A stretch of DNA of 64,000 nucleotides from Gammaproteobacteria bacterium (GTDB lineage Bacteria > Pseudomonadota > Gammaproteobacteria > Pseudomonadales > Pseudohongiellaceae): the NCBI GenBank assembly GCA_021773355.1, contig JAJFKE010000011.1, positions 310,001-374,000 of the forward strand. The letters run 5' to 3'. A program made the translations under genes and the position numbers. The notes beneath the pieces were generated by a model. The model did not search any database. It was not told the origin of the DNA and was given only the letters and a program-made list of their open reading frames with translations. Of this stretch, positions 56,024-64,000 are shown in pieces. Within the stretch, counting starts at the first letter, position 1; the number at the start of each line of letters is the position of its first letter.

Positions 56024-56143
56024 AACAAGTTCCTGAAGATAGGGGGCCAGCGGTTAAGACAATAACCGATCAAATGGTAAAATTCAAAGCTCGCTTGCGG
56101 TCAAAATGGGAAGAAACTCGACACTACCTCAAATAGGGAGAAT

Positions 56144-56428
56144 TTAACGTCGGAACCTCTGTTCTACCTCATCAATGATGCTATCCACTGATCGACCACC
56201 TTGTTCCTCAGCGCCAAATTGATTGAATAGATTTATTGACCTTTCTGTACCCCGTCCAAATTTAAGAACTCGTTCAAAATAGCTATCTGGCCCGTCATTT
56301 TGCTTAACAAGATCGATGATGAATGCGCCCAAAGCAAGCACACTGAGTAGAACATCACGAAAAGCATCAATGTAGAGCTTTATTTGGAATACGAGAAATT
56401 TACGTAGTTGTGGCCAAAATCTATTCAT
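56144..56428 (-). CDS. Small conserved-looking hydrophobic-helix protein
   Basis: 94 aa from ATG 56428 (MNRFWPQLRKF), with AGGAG 9 nt upstream; the frame to 56467 is less likely. One amphipathic/hydrophobic segment (FRDVLLSVLALGAFIIDLV), then a charged tail (SIIDEVEQRFRR). Not recognised. A 17-codon ORF upstream overlaps its start (ATGAATAG), suggesting coupling, or a frameshifted N-terminus of the same protein. Confidence 0.5.
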   Translation of the reverse strand: MNRFWPQLRKFLVFQIKLYIDAFRDVLLSVLALGAFIIDLVKQNDGPDSYFERVLKFGRGTERSINLFNQFGAEEQGGRSVDSIIDEVEQRFRR

Positions 56429-56474
56429 CGAATCTGTCTCCTGAACCACCCTCATCAATTGCGTCATTGCTCAT
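56421..56474 (-). other. 17-codon leader ORF overlapping the next start
   Basis: MSNDAIDEGGSGDRFDE, ATG 56474 with GGAG 7 nt upstream, stop within ATGAATAG that also holds the start of the 94-aa ORF. Either a leader for translational coupling or the frameshifted N-terminus of the downstream protein. Confidence 0.3.
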
Positions 56475-56534
56475 GTCAATACTCCATTAGCCTTCAATAT
56501 TGATGTTCAAGCAAGCGTTTTTCTGCCCGACTCT

Positions 56535-56584
56535 AAAAAAGGTTCAGCTGCGAACCCATGTGTCATGCGTTCGCAGCCTGAACC
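56535..56584 (-). terminator. Rho-independent terminator
   Basis: Minus strand GGTTCAGG-CTGCGAAC ... GTTCGCAG-CTGAACC followed by TTTTTT. 15-bp stem with a single bulge. It would end transcription of the saccharopine-dehydrogenase-like gene at 57178, after reading through the 56927 element. Confidence 0.65.
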
Positions 56585-56922
56585 AAGCGCAAAAACTGGT
56601 TTACAGGCAGGTAAAAACTCTAAATATAGACGCAATAACCATCTTTACGGTTACATAAGCTTGCACCTGAGCCCCGACATTTCCGCCACCTTCCTATACC
56701 ATTCACGTTCTGTGCCAATATTCTATCTATTTGTTTTATATGTTATTTTTCAATTTCGAACGTAAGCGAGATGAGTAAAATCGCCAGCGATTGATAAATC
56801 TCGCTATCGACCTAATATTTAAAGTAAGAATTGTGGGTATGAAAAGGATACTTCGAAGATAAAACTCTTGCTGTGGCTGGGTAATTCCCATGTATTACAA
56901 AAATAGTTCCCAACTACTTCAA
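56585..56922. other. Gene-free spacer
   Basis: About 340 bp between the terminator and the element at 56927. No convincing ORF, repeat or RNA structure; it becomes AT-rich around 56700-56760. Confidence 0.5.
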
Positions 56923-56926
56923 CTAG

Positions 56927-57164
56927 GGAGCCTCTGAACAAGTCTATGACCTCTCTGGCCTACAGCCAGTTCTGCTATCAAGACGTACTTTCGCCGAGCC
57001 TGTCAAGAAACTGCAACGAAGAGAGCGCACTCGGTGTAAACCCCCGACCGGCGGGGCCTAAGCAGGCGCCGTACTGCGGCGTTGTCGCGCTTGGTGCGCA
57101 CGACACCTTGCTTCGGCGCGCGCCGGACTCCCGCAGAGTGGCTATAGACTTGTTCAGAGGCTCC
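56927..57164. mobile_element. MITE-like element, copy 2 (intact)
   Basis: 238 bp, with perfect 21-bp terminal inverted repeats (GGAGCCTCTGAACAAGTCTAT) and a CTAG target duplication on each side (56923-56926, 57165-57168). No transposase. A YTAR-type duplication and GGA...GAACAAG ends are what IS5-group transposases produce, so mobilisation by such a transposase elsewhere is likely. Its end is 10 bp from the stop of the next gene. Confidence 0.85.
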
Positions 57165-57177
57165 CTAGATTTTTTAT

Positions 57178-58473
57178 TTACTCGGCTGCTACAAAATCTT
57201 CATCCACATCCGTTGTAGACTCTTCGATAACGGTTACAATTGGCGAAATCGATTCCAACTCAAAATTCATACCCGCATTGTCGATCAGACGAGTAATTAA
57301 CTTATCATTGAATGCCGTAGCAGGCGTCCAAAAACCTCCCCCAACCTCTCCCTCGTCAACGTCGCGACGTAAGCTAATACCAGCCTGCGCCAGCATCTTG
57401 GCTGTGGATCCGTATCCGGGGTCTCTGTCACCGGTAACCTTAACTCTGATCTCATCACCATGTTTTGTTCTACCAAGTAAACGCAGGTCATAACAGCCGT
57501 TAAGTTGCTGCTCGGGGCTAGGGCCCTCTCCGGGACTCGGTAGAAAAAAACGCGTCGCAATCCAACGAATTGGCGCCAAGGTTAAGGCCATAGCGGAAAG
57601 CTTGGTACCGAAGGCAAGGCGCTTAGCCTTTTTCTCACCTTGCTGTCCCCCGCCGGTAAGCATGGCTTCATCGTAACGAAAATCTTCGTCATAAAACCCT
57701 TGTAACAACGCATTGCTGCGCAGGACCACTCGAGTATTAATAGATGCCATGATAAACGGCGCTGCCCAGGCATCGTAGTCATCATCATATTCCATTGACA
57801 CATTGTGTTGTTTGATTTCGAATTGATGATCGGCCGGACACAGTGAATAAGGGTCGCTCAATTCCTTTCGTATTTCGGGATTGTTAGCTGCTTCCTTGTA
57901 GAGATTCAGGCCACTGGCAATTGTTCCCCCAGAGGCACCCCCTTTTAGCACCTTGACCCGCAACTTTACCTCATCACAATAGCTACCAAAATGTTCCTTA
58001 GCCTTTTCCTGTAGAAACTTCACTCCAAGGTCAGAAGGTATCGAATCGAAGCCGCAACAGTTTACGATCCTGGCGCCGCTGTTCTTAGCCTCCTCTTGGT
58101 ATCGCTCTATCATTCGGCGAATCCACTGCGGTTCGCCGCTTAGATCACAATAGTCCGTGCCGGTCTGACAACACAGTTTAAGCAATGATTCGCCATAGAG
58201 AGCATAAGGACCTACAGTAGAAATGATAAGCTCTGTTCTTTCACACATCGATCGAAGGGAAGTTTCATCCGAGGAATCTGCGATTATCAGTGGCACTAAG
58301 TCAGCTGCAGAACCCAAAGATTCTTTCAGCTTATCAAGCTTCGATTGTGATCTTGCTGCCATGGCCCAAGTTAGATTGGGCTCGGTATATTCCTTAACCA
58401 AATAATTGGAGAGTATCTTACCTACAAAGCTAGTCGCACCAAACACCACGATGTCAAATTCTCTATTAATCAT
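57178..58473 (-). CDS. Saccharopine dehydrogenase-like NAD(P)-binding reductase (trans-acting enoyl reductase type)
   Basis: 431 aa. N-terminal Rossmann domain FDIVVFGATSFVGKILSNYL, STVGPYALYGESLLKLCC, DYCDLSGEPQWIRRMIE and NCCGFDSIPSDLGV match the Lor/saccharopine dehydrogenase-like family that includes mycobacterial trans-acting enoyl reductases. Substrate in this organism unknown; lipid-related by family. C-terminus has an acidic tail (TTDVDEDFVAAE). Confidence 0.85.
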   Translation of the reverse strand: MINREFDIVVFGATSFVGKILSNYLVKEYTEPNLTWAMAARSQSKLDKLKESLGSAADLVPLIIADSSDETSLRSMCERTELIISTVGPYALYGESLLKLCCQTGTDYCDLSGEPQWIRRMIERYQEEAKNSGARIVNCCGFDSIPSDLGVKFLQEKAKEHFGSYCDEVKLRVKVLKGGASGGTIASGLNLYKEAANNPEIRKELSDPYSLCPADHQFEIKQHNVSMEYDDDYDAWAAPFIMASINTRVVLRSNALLQGFYDEDFRYDEAMLTGGGQQGEKKAKRLAFGTKLSAMALTLAPIRWIATRFFLPSPGEGPSPEQQLNGCYDLRLLGRTKHGDEIRVKVTGDRDPGYGSTAKMLAQAGISLRRDVDEGEVGGGFWTPATAFNDKLITRLIDNAGMNFELESISPIVTVIEESTTDVDEDFVAAE

Positions 58474-58518
58474 ATTTGAGTTCCTACAGATCCAGCCTCT
58501 TCAGAAGCAGCACCCTCT

Positions 58519-58950
58519 TTAGAAAGTACCGCGAATCTTGAAGCCAAATGCATCACCGTTGATTGTTCTAAATCGTTCAATTTCACTGAGTACGCGATCC
58601 CCCAAATAGCCCTCATAGCGGCGCCATTCTCGTTTATTCTCATGATCCAATGCGTTGACAAATTCAAACGGTCAAGTTAGACCTGCAAATCCAGACTTCT
58701 CCAGAAATACAGTCAAATCACTTCCCGATCCATTAAACAGTACATTGTCGATATCGTAAAGTGGAGGATTTCCATCGAAGCGGTCACCGTAGTTTAAGCT
58801 ATATCTCGGCCCATGGTGACGAAATCCGAATCGTAAGCGACCTCTATCAAAGGGAACAACCTGACGCTTACCCCCTATTGATGAATCTTCGATAACTTGA
58901 TTCTGCACATTAACTCTATGCAATGGGAAAAGGAATAGCAGAGTTCTCAA
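58519..58950 (-). pseudogene. Degenerate ORF between heme A synthase and the reductase gene
   Basis: Reading leftward from about 58950 the sequence encodes a coherent-looking stretch (RLRFGFRHHGPRYSLNYG, YDIDNVLFNGSGSDLTVFL), meets TGA at 58672, and continues in the same frame as PFEFVNALDHENKREWRRYE...AFGFKIRGTF to TAA at 58521. Upstream, MLTRYSKLQVENSAIPFPIA in another frame may be the original start, implying a frameshift as well. Product not recognised. The 58474-59008 interval holds no other gene. Confidence 0.4.
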
Positions 58951-59008
58951 CTTGGAGTTTGGAATAGCGGGTCAACATTGCAGGCGTAATTTGAAGTAAA
59001 AGACTGGA

Positions 59009-60049
59009 CTAAACTGTAGCATTATTTTCAACATCAGGCTCTACTTTGAAAGAGCCCGATGACTTACTCGCGAAGCCATCTCTCGAATGACGATAGCTCA
59101 TCCAAATTAGAAACTGCAAACCAAACAATAATGACGCGGCGAGCAGATGAGTTGGCTGTATCAGGGCAGGCATTCCTAAATGGCCAAGTGTCGCTCCAGA
59201 AAGTATCGCAGCAGCAATTACAAAAATCATCCCAATGGTGAGTTTGCTTAGAGTGTGCTGCCAACCCAAAGAGATAAGCAATAAACGAGCTAGCCAAAGG
59301 TTTGAAAATAGAACAACAGCAGAAAAACTTCGATGCACATAGAAAAACCAAGGCATCGCCTCTATCCAACTGGAACGCAATTCCTCTCCCTGCGCTTCGC
59401 GAATAAAATCAGTCATTTCTCGAACCTGGGTGCCCATGGCAACTTGTAACACGGTCAAGCCAAGAACAATATAAAGCCACCCCTCAAAGTCAGGATCGAT
59501 ATTTGCCACAGACTGCGACTCCATCAATCCCCGCCTGGCTTGTGCCACGGCGAACAACAAAGTGCCTACAATCGCCAAGGCCATCAGCATGTGCAGTGTA
59601 ATCATACCGGGCTGCAAATTTGACCCGACTACCTTAGCACCCAGCCAACCTTGGAATCCAACCATTAAAAATGCAGCTAGTGAAGCTTTAAATATCCAGG
59701 TGTTGTGTTGCCTACAAGACCAGGAATATATCGCGGTTAGAAATATCAAGAAACCAATGCTTACACCAAGCAATCGATTGGTGTATTCCGTCCAGGTTTT
59801 AACCACATTGAAGCGCGTGTCTGCATAACCCAACTCGGCATAAACTTCCTGATAATTCGCAGGTAGTTGAGCTTCACTGGTTGGCGGTATCCACTGACCA
59901 AAACAGGTAGGCCAATCCGGACAACCCATACCCGCACCTGAGGCGCGCACAGTCGCACCAACCAGAATTAAAAAATAAACCGCAGCAAGAGTTATCCAAG
60001 CCATACGGCGATAGCGTTGTAACGCTCTGTTATTGGTTTCAGTGTTCAT
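59009..60049 (-). CDS. ctaA: Heme A synthase (COX15/CtaA)
   Basis: 346 aa, eight TM helices. Oxidises the C8 methyl of heme O to give heme A for aa3-type cytochrome oxidase. Diagnostic: RASGAGMGCPDWPTCFGQWIPP, WTEYTNRLLG, TLHMLMALAIVG, YVHRSFSAVVLFSN and PTHLLAASLLFG, each with the conserved heme-ligand His. ATG 60049. Confidence 0.93.
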   Translation of the reverse strand: MNTETNNRALQRYRRMAWITLAAVYFLILVGATVRASGAGMGCPDWPTCFGQWIPPTSEAQLPANYQEVYAELGYADTRFNVVKTWTEYTNRLLGVSIGFLIFLTAIYSWSCRQHNTWIFKASLAAFLMVGFQGWLGAKVVGSNLQPGMITLHMLMALAIVGTLLFAVAQARRGLMESQSVANIDPDFEGWLYIVLGLTVLQVAMGTQVREMTDFIREAQGEELRSSWIEAMPWFFYVHRSFSAVVLFSNLWLARLLLISLGWQHTLSKLTIGMIFVIAAAILSGATLGHLGMPALIQPTHLLAASLLFGLQFLIWMSYRHSRDGFASKSSGSFKVEPDVENNATV

Positions 60050-60158
60050 AGCAAATAGGTGGCTTAATTGTTTCGATGAATTGTTGCTTGCATCGCAGCA
60101 AGCTTATCCTTGCCGAGGAGGAGCATAAGATAAAATCTTGTATCAGTACCAGAGTGAG

Positions 60159-61337
60159 TTAACTTCGCAGAGATTCCAACAGAGCGAAGGAAGCGTAACT
60201 ATCCATTGGCAAGCCCTGTTGCTGTTGATACGCCCGGATCGCGTTTCTGGTTCGACTACCCACCCTACCGTCAGGTTCACCTGAATCGAAACCGAGCCCA
60301 TTCAACAACTCTTGCAATTCACGCACCTGTTCAACACTCATTGCCTGCTCATTCTCGGGCATGTGCTGTATGGGTGGTCCACCGGCAAAACGGTCGGCCA
60401 GATGCCCTACGGTAAGAGCATAAAAAATAGGGGTGTTATACACACGAGTGACCCTGAAATTATCATAGGTCAGAAATGCGGGCCCCGTGGCTCCGGCGGG
60501 AATGACCATAGACGCGCGCATGTCCGCCACTGGAATGGGAGCACCCGAAGTTCGCAGAATTCCCATATCACGCCATTCCTGTAGTGGTTTTCGTATATTG
60601 GTGCCAGCCAAGGCGAAATCGAAATTATCCGGCAGTATGACTTCCCTGCCCCAACGTTCGTCGCCCTTCCATCCCGATTTTGAAAGATAGTTCGCCGCCG
60701 AATGGAATATGTCTGGCAAGCTATTCCAGATATCTATTCTGCCATCACCATCACCGTCAACCCCATGCTGATAAAATACCGTAGGCATGAATTGCAATTG
60801 CCCCATCGCCCCGGCCCAGGAACCGCTCATACTTTCGGCAGTGATGTGACCATCATCTATGATCTGCAAGGCAGTTAAAATTTGTGCACGAAACATGTCG
60901 GCTCGGCGCGGGTCATAGGCCAAGGTAGCAAGAGCCTGAAGAACTGAAAAGCCTCCGGTGTTACTACCAAAATTACTTTCCACCGCCCAAAAGGCTGCCA
61001 AATATTGAGGTTGCACTCCATAGCGCTGGCGAACTTCCTCCAGCAATACCCGGTGCTCTGCTAAAAGCTCTTGTCCACGCTCAACCTGCCTGGGCGTTAT
61101 GCGTAGGCCCAAATAACGGGTAAATGTCTGAACAAATTCGGGCTGGCTTGCGTCCAATTCAAGAACTCGTTGCAGGGGTGCTTCAAGATCATCAAGCGCG
61201 GCGAGGGTCGCCTCACTAATACCAAGAGCAGCCGCCTCAGCACGCAGCTCGGCAACCCATTCAGCGAAGGACTGTTGTTGCGCCAACGAGGGAGTGCTGA
61301 GGACTAATAAAAAAAGGAATGCAACGGCCGTTTTCAT
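60159..61337 (-). CDS. Lytic murein transglycosylase (MltB family)
   Basis: 392 aa from ATG 61337, which gives signal peptide MKTAVAFLFLLVLSTPSLAQ; no lipobox Cys, so probably soluble in the periplasm. Catalytic Glu in LAAFWAVESNFGSNTGGFSV; SGSWAGAMGQLQFMPTVF is the family signature. A C-terminal peptidoglycan-binding domain (NGLGFDSGEPDGRVGSRTRN) distinguishes it from E. coli MltB. Cleaves glycan strands to 1,6-anhydro products. Confidence 0.93.
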   Translation of the reverse strand: MKTAVAFLFLLVLSTPSLAQQQSFAEWVAELRAEAAALGISEATLAALDDLEAPLQRVLELDASQPEFVQTFTRYLGLRITPRQVERGQELLAEHRVLLEEVRQRYGVQPQYLAAFWAVESNFGSNTGGFSVLQALATLAYDPRRADMFRAQILTALQIIDDGHITAESMSGSWAGAMGQLQFMPTVFYQHGVDGDGDGRIDIWNSLPDIFHSAANYLSKSGWKGDERWGREVILPDNFDFALAGTNIRKPLQEWRDMGILRTSGAPIPVADMRASMVIPAGATGPAFLTYDNFRVTRVYNTPIFYALTVGHLADRFAGGPPIQHMPENEQAMSVEQVRELQELLNGLGFDSGEPDGRVGSRTRNAIRAYQQQQGLPMDSYASFALLESLRS

Positions 61338-61467
61338 GCTGCTATGATAATGGATATCGCCACGAATGGAAATCTGCAATGCTGTACAGACCACTATTCA
61401 AAGCTTGGATACCAGGTTCAATCCTGGCCATGCGGGAATGGACCAGGGGACGACATCACGTAATCGA

Positions 61468-61839
61468 CTAGGCTGCCTGGGAATGATTCAGGTATTCACT
61501 GACTTGCTTCTCGTCCTGCTTCGCCAACGATAGAAAGTTGAGCCCGAGATGATAACTGTCCTGACGTTGACGGCGACAATAAGAAACAGTACAAGTGGAT
61601 TTGATTTTCCGGCAATTTCGACCACGGGTAGGTAGGGTAAACTCCAATTCGAAATCAGGAAAAAGCCCCGCCTCGGATTTGAATTTTGCCAGCTGCTCAA
61701 CTAATTGATGGCGACATTCAATTTGAATACCAGCCGGGGAAAGGTTCATAAGCGTGCCATTTCTGACTATGCCTGCAAGTCGAATATTGGCTTCGCCACG
61801 TATATTTACTCTAGGGTAATTTCGTTTATCATTGTTCAT
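61468..61839 (-). CDS. PilZ domain protein
   Basis: 123 aa from ATG 61839 (a GTG at 61866 is possible). c-di-GMP-binding motifs RxxxR (RNYPR) and NxSxxG (NLSPAGI) are both intact, followed by the beta-barrel strands FELEFTLPTRG and DSYHLGLNFLSL. A single-domain c-di-GMP receptor; partner unknown. Confidence 0.85.
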   Translation of the reverse strand: MNNDKRNYPRVNIRGEANIRLAGIVRNGTLMNLSPAGIQIECRHQLVEQLAKFKSEAGLFPDFELEFTLPTRGRNCRKIKSTCTVSYCRRQRQDSYHLGLNFLSLAKQDEKQVSEYLNHSQAA

Positions 61840-62005
61840 AGCATCATTCTTAAAGGTATTAAACACGGTTATTAGATTACTCCTATAGCGAACTTATCCC
61901 AGCAATAATTAGTTAAATTATGATCCACGCCACATTTTTACCGGCCATAGAAGTAAAGTGTGAAGCCGTTGGCACTAATAACAACATATGAAGAAGGTAA
62001 GCGAC

Positions 62006-63027
62006 ATGGCACGTTATCTAAGGAGCCTCTGATTAACTCCAAATTACCTCTGCGTGACCTGAAACGTACAGATTCTAGACGCCGTTTGCCGCTAATGGTC
62101 ACCCCCTTAGCAACAACGGCAACGACGAAGATGGGCGTTTCAGGCCGCGCCCTTCGGGGCATTTGGCTTGCCCAGATCTTTTCCTTGTCTCTTTTCGGCA
62201 GGCCGACGCATGCCTTCAAACAGACGCCTCAACCTCGGAACAAGCCAAAAGCCAGACGCAGTTTGGAGTTAATCAGAGGGTCCCTAAATACATTTGTCCA
62301 TCCTTGTATTTCGCTAGGGAATATTCTTACAGTCATTCTTCCTATTATCGTACTCGAAATAATCACCCCAGGCAGCAACGCAGCGGAGTGGCAATCAAAT
62401 ACGCTCTTGGAAGTGGTGAGAGATTACGATGAACAGGAGCAGAGAGCTCATTATGATGATTTACTCGCTGAGTTCGGCCAATTCAAGCAATTACCGAAAG
62501 AGTTTGAACTGCAAGCACTGCTAGCCTTGAGCCATTACCCGGAACTGAAGCAGGCAAAAATAAAATTCATTGTCGCTGATGTTTCAATTCCTTTATCTTC
62601 CCGTCCACACTGGAGCAGCATGCTTCGTTCAGCAAAAAACCGCAACTACCAAGTGATAATTGATAGCGAGTTAGAAGGGCCTAGAGATGTCTTGCTACTA
62701 AAGAACCAACCGTTCAATGCCCAAGTTGGCATCATAGGTCACGAATTAGCCCACACCGCCTATTACCTTAATCGCTCGTTCTTTGGCATCCTTAGTGACG
62801 CCCTGTGTCAGTTTTCTGAATGTCGAATTGAGTTTGAACGGGCCACCGACCGGCGTCTAATAGACTATGGACTAGGCTGGCAACGGTACGACCATGCATC
62901 ATTTGTCAGGCGTCGCTTCGCATCAAATCTTAGTTCTGCCAACACTACACAAGGCGGAGGTGGTGCTTATATGAGCCCCGCAGAACTGCTGAGGATTATG
63001 GAAAACCACGAATCCTATGCCGATTGA
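62006..63027 (+). pseudogene. Secreted HExxH metallopeptidase-like gene disrupted by a MITE
   Basis: ATG 62006 (AAGG upstream) reads MARYL and then runs into the element at 62022, hitting TGA within a few codons. After the element the original frame resumes with NTFVHPCISLGNILTVILPI and continues to 63027. Removing the element and one CTAA rejoins a 251-codon ORF whose N-terminus is a signal peptide ending near SNAAEW. Zinc motif GHELAH (HExxH) near the middle with a following E (ECRIEFERATDRR). An ORF open through the element from GTG 61960 exists by chance. Confidence 0.7.
62022..62283. mobile_element. MITE-like element, copy 3 (different interior)
   Basis: 262 bp. Termini GGAGCCTCTGATTAACTCCAAA and, inverted, GGACCCTCTGATTAACTCCAAA (one mismatch in 22), with CTAA on both sides (62018-62021, 62284-62287). 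It shares only the outermost ~11 bp and target type with copies 1 and 2; the interior is unrelated to theirs. No transposase. Inserted in codons 5-6 of the metallopeptidase gene. Confidence 0.83.
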
Positions 63028-63041
63028 AATAGATGCCTACT

Positions 63042-64000
63042 CTATGAGAACAAATCGAGTGCCTGCCCGCTAATTCCAAACTGTGAACTTAAGTCAGGCA
63101 ACACACCAGCCATGCGCCGCAATGCCAAATGGATGTGTTCTGGCTTCAGGATGATACCATTCGGATCCACTAGCAATGATTGCGGATTAATCTTCAGCGC
63201 TTCCACATGATCATCTGTAGCTCCAACTACGCGGTTGCCACGGACATCAGCCCCCATCGCCATAATACTGGTAACATTCCAATGATCTTTGCCGTTGTTA
63301 TCATTGTAAAATGGAGTGCGACCAAAATCCGAACCGACAATTACAGTTACCTTGTCTTGTAGATTATTTAACTCTATCTGATTCCAAAGATGATCTATGC
63401 CTTCCAATAATTGCATTAGTCGACGACTGTGATTCTGGTCATGATTACCGTGGGTATCGAAGCCTCCCATGTGCATATTCGCACTAACGGCTATACCACT
63501 GGCAAACGCTGCGACCGCAACTTCAGCCTGTCCTTCCAAGCCACTTGAGACACGATCCGGTAATAAGCTGACCAGGCGGCCGAGGTTATTGTCGCCTACG
63601 CGGGACATGATGAGTTCGGCAATCTGTTTTTTGCGCAAGGGTAAGCTCGCCGAACTTCTTAAGCGCTCCAGCCTGTCGATTCTTGCCTGCTCTATCTCCT
63701 TATAGATAGATGCTGCAAAGTACTCGTGGCGATTTCCAGCTTCTTCGCTGGGTCGACTAGCATTGGGAAAGGCCAGTTGTTGAAACACCTTCCCTTCCCC
63801 TATGCGAGCTGGAGCCACCAGAGACGCAGTATTATCATAACCCCCGTTACTTATGTACGCCAGGGGTTGAGTGGGTGCTGAAGAGGCTGCCGCTAAGGCT
63901 GCAAAACTAGGATACCCCGATTCAATCTTTCCACTCCAAACATATCGAGAACCAGAATCATGGTTATTAGTTTGCGTATCTATGCCATTTATTACTAATA
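63042..64000 (-). CDS. DUF1501 domain protein (5' part outside window)
   Basis: At least 319 codons; the frame is open to the window edge (LVINGIDTQTNNHDSGSRYV at the edge), so the start lies beyond 64000. Features of DUF1501 (sulfatase-like fold, often secreted by the Tat route): NNHDSGSRYVWSG, HMGGFDTHGNHDQNHSRRLM and IVGSDFGRTPFYNDNNGKDH with conserved Asp/His residues. These proteins usually pair with a DUF1800 partner, which may be upstream, outside the window. Confidence 0.85.
   Translation of the reverse strand, partial: LVINGIDTQTNNHDSGSRYVWSGKIESGYPSFAALAAASSAPTQPLAYISNGGYDNTASLVAPARIGEGKVFQQLAFPNASRPSEEAGNRHEYFAASIYKEIEQARIDRLERLRSSASLPLRKKQIAELIMSRVGDNNLGRLVSLLPDRVSSGLEGQAEVAVAAFASGIAVSANMHMGGFDTHGNHDQNHSRRLMQLLEGIDHLWNQIELNNLQDKVTVIVGSDFGRTPFYNDNNGKDHWNVTSIMAMGADVRGNRVVGATDDHVEALKINPQSLLVDPNGIILKPEHIHLALRRMAGVLPDLSSQFGISGQALDLFS

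Noticed and set aside
61960..63027. A single 355-aa ORF through the third element
   Set aside because: Its first ~105 residues are encoded by the element and flanking DNA; the CTAA duplication and restored frame show that the native start is ATG 62006.

Overview
The window reads as chromosome of a Gram-negative, aerobic, probably marine gammaproteobacterium. Supporting markers are an RpoS-type sigma factor, chorismate lyase (UbiC), an OmpA porin with thrombospondin-3 repeats, a MltB-type transglycosylase, Feo/Bfr/Bfd iron genes, an Na+-pumping oxaloacetate decarboxylase, and heme A synthase (which implies an aa3-type oxidase). The many SDR/acyl-CoA genes and the large PstA/PstC forms fit Pseudomonadales/Cellvibrionales-like lineages such as Spongiibacteraceae or Halieaceae. 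This is inference from gene content; there is no rRNA in the window. Base composition by eye is in the mid-40s % G+C. I saw no tRNA, rRNA, CRISPR array, prophage or full-length transposase.

Layout. 1-2.3 kb: the end of a ToxR/CadC-like regulator, then CopC/CopD copper proteins. 2.5-6 kb: a tight four-gene run of glycosyltransferase, nucleosidase-like protein, spore-photoproduct-lyase-like radical SAM protein and SDR. 6-12.1 kb: a probable operon of acetyltransferase, aminotransferase, MDR reductase, two SDRs and an acyl-CoA dehydrogenase, closed by a strong terminator. 12.1-12.4 kb: a compact promoter-to-terminator unit encoding an sRNA or a 40-aa peptide. 12.4-14.8 kb: a GntR(YtrA)-ABC exporter operon. 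14.9-19.2 kb: CoA transferase, rpoS, ubiC and ompA-like. 19.5-31.3 kb: a phosphate/polyphosphate block (phoR, phoU-pstBACS, ppk, ppx) with back-to-back Pho boxes between pstS and ppk. 31.4-34.8 kb: iron block (bfr, bfd, feoA, feoB) with a Fur box. 34.8-45.7 kb: GT39-like membrane protein, NTF2-like exported protein, a very large hybrid histidine kinase, an ExeA-like ATPase, cysE, an exported methyltransferase and a PIN-PhoH protein. 46-49.5 kb: oadGAB. 49.6-56.4 kb: an uncharacterised membrane-protein locus. 57-64 kb: saccharopine-dehydrogenase-like reductase, heme A synthase, MltB, a PilZ protein, a transposon-disrupted metallopeptidase and a DUF1501 protein running off the right edge.

The most novel locus is at 51.7-56.0 kb. 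It holds two tandem three-gene cassettes, each with two related 4-5-TM proteins plus a one-TM microprotein of 49 or 56 aa. All four larger proteins keep a VExxH / DxRxLG / KM / GR[FW]I signature, and the two microproteins align over 36 residues without a gap. A membrane-embedded AraC-type regulator lies directly upstream. The likeliest reading is a duplicated, undescribed inner-membrane complex.

Three small non-autonomous transposons (about 230-260 bp) share GGAGCCTCTGA termini and YTAR-type 4-bp duplications (TTAG, CTAG, CTAA). The third sits in codons 5-6 of a secreted HExxH metallopeptidase gene; removing it and one duplication copy restores a clean 251-codon ORF with a signal peptide. Two 13-bp palindromes (16244 and 45775) look like possible excision scars of the same family.
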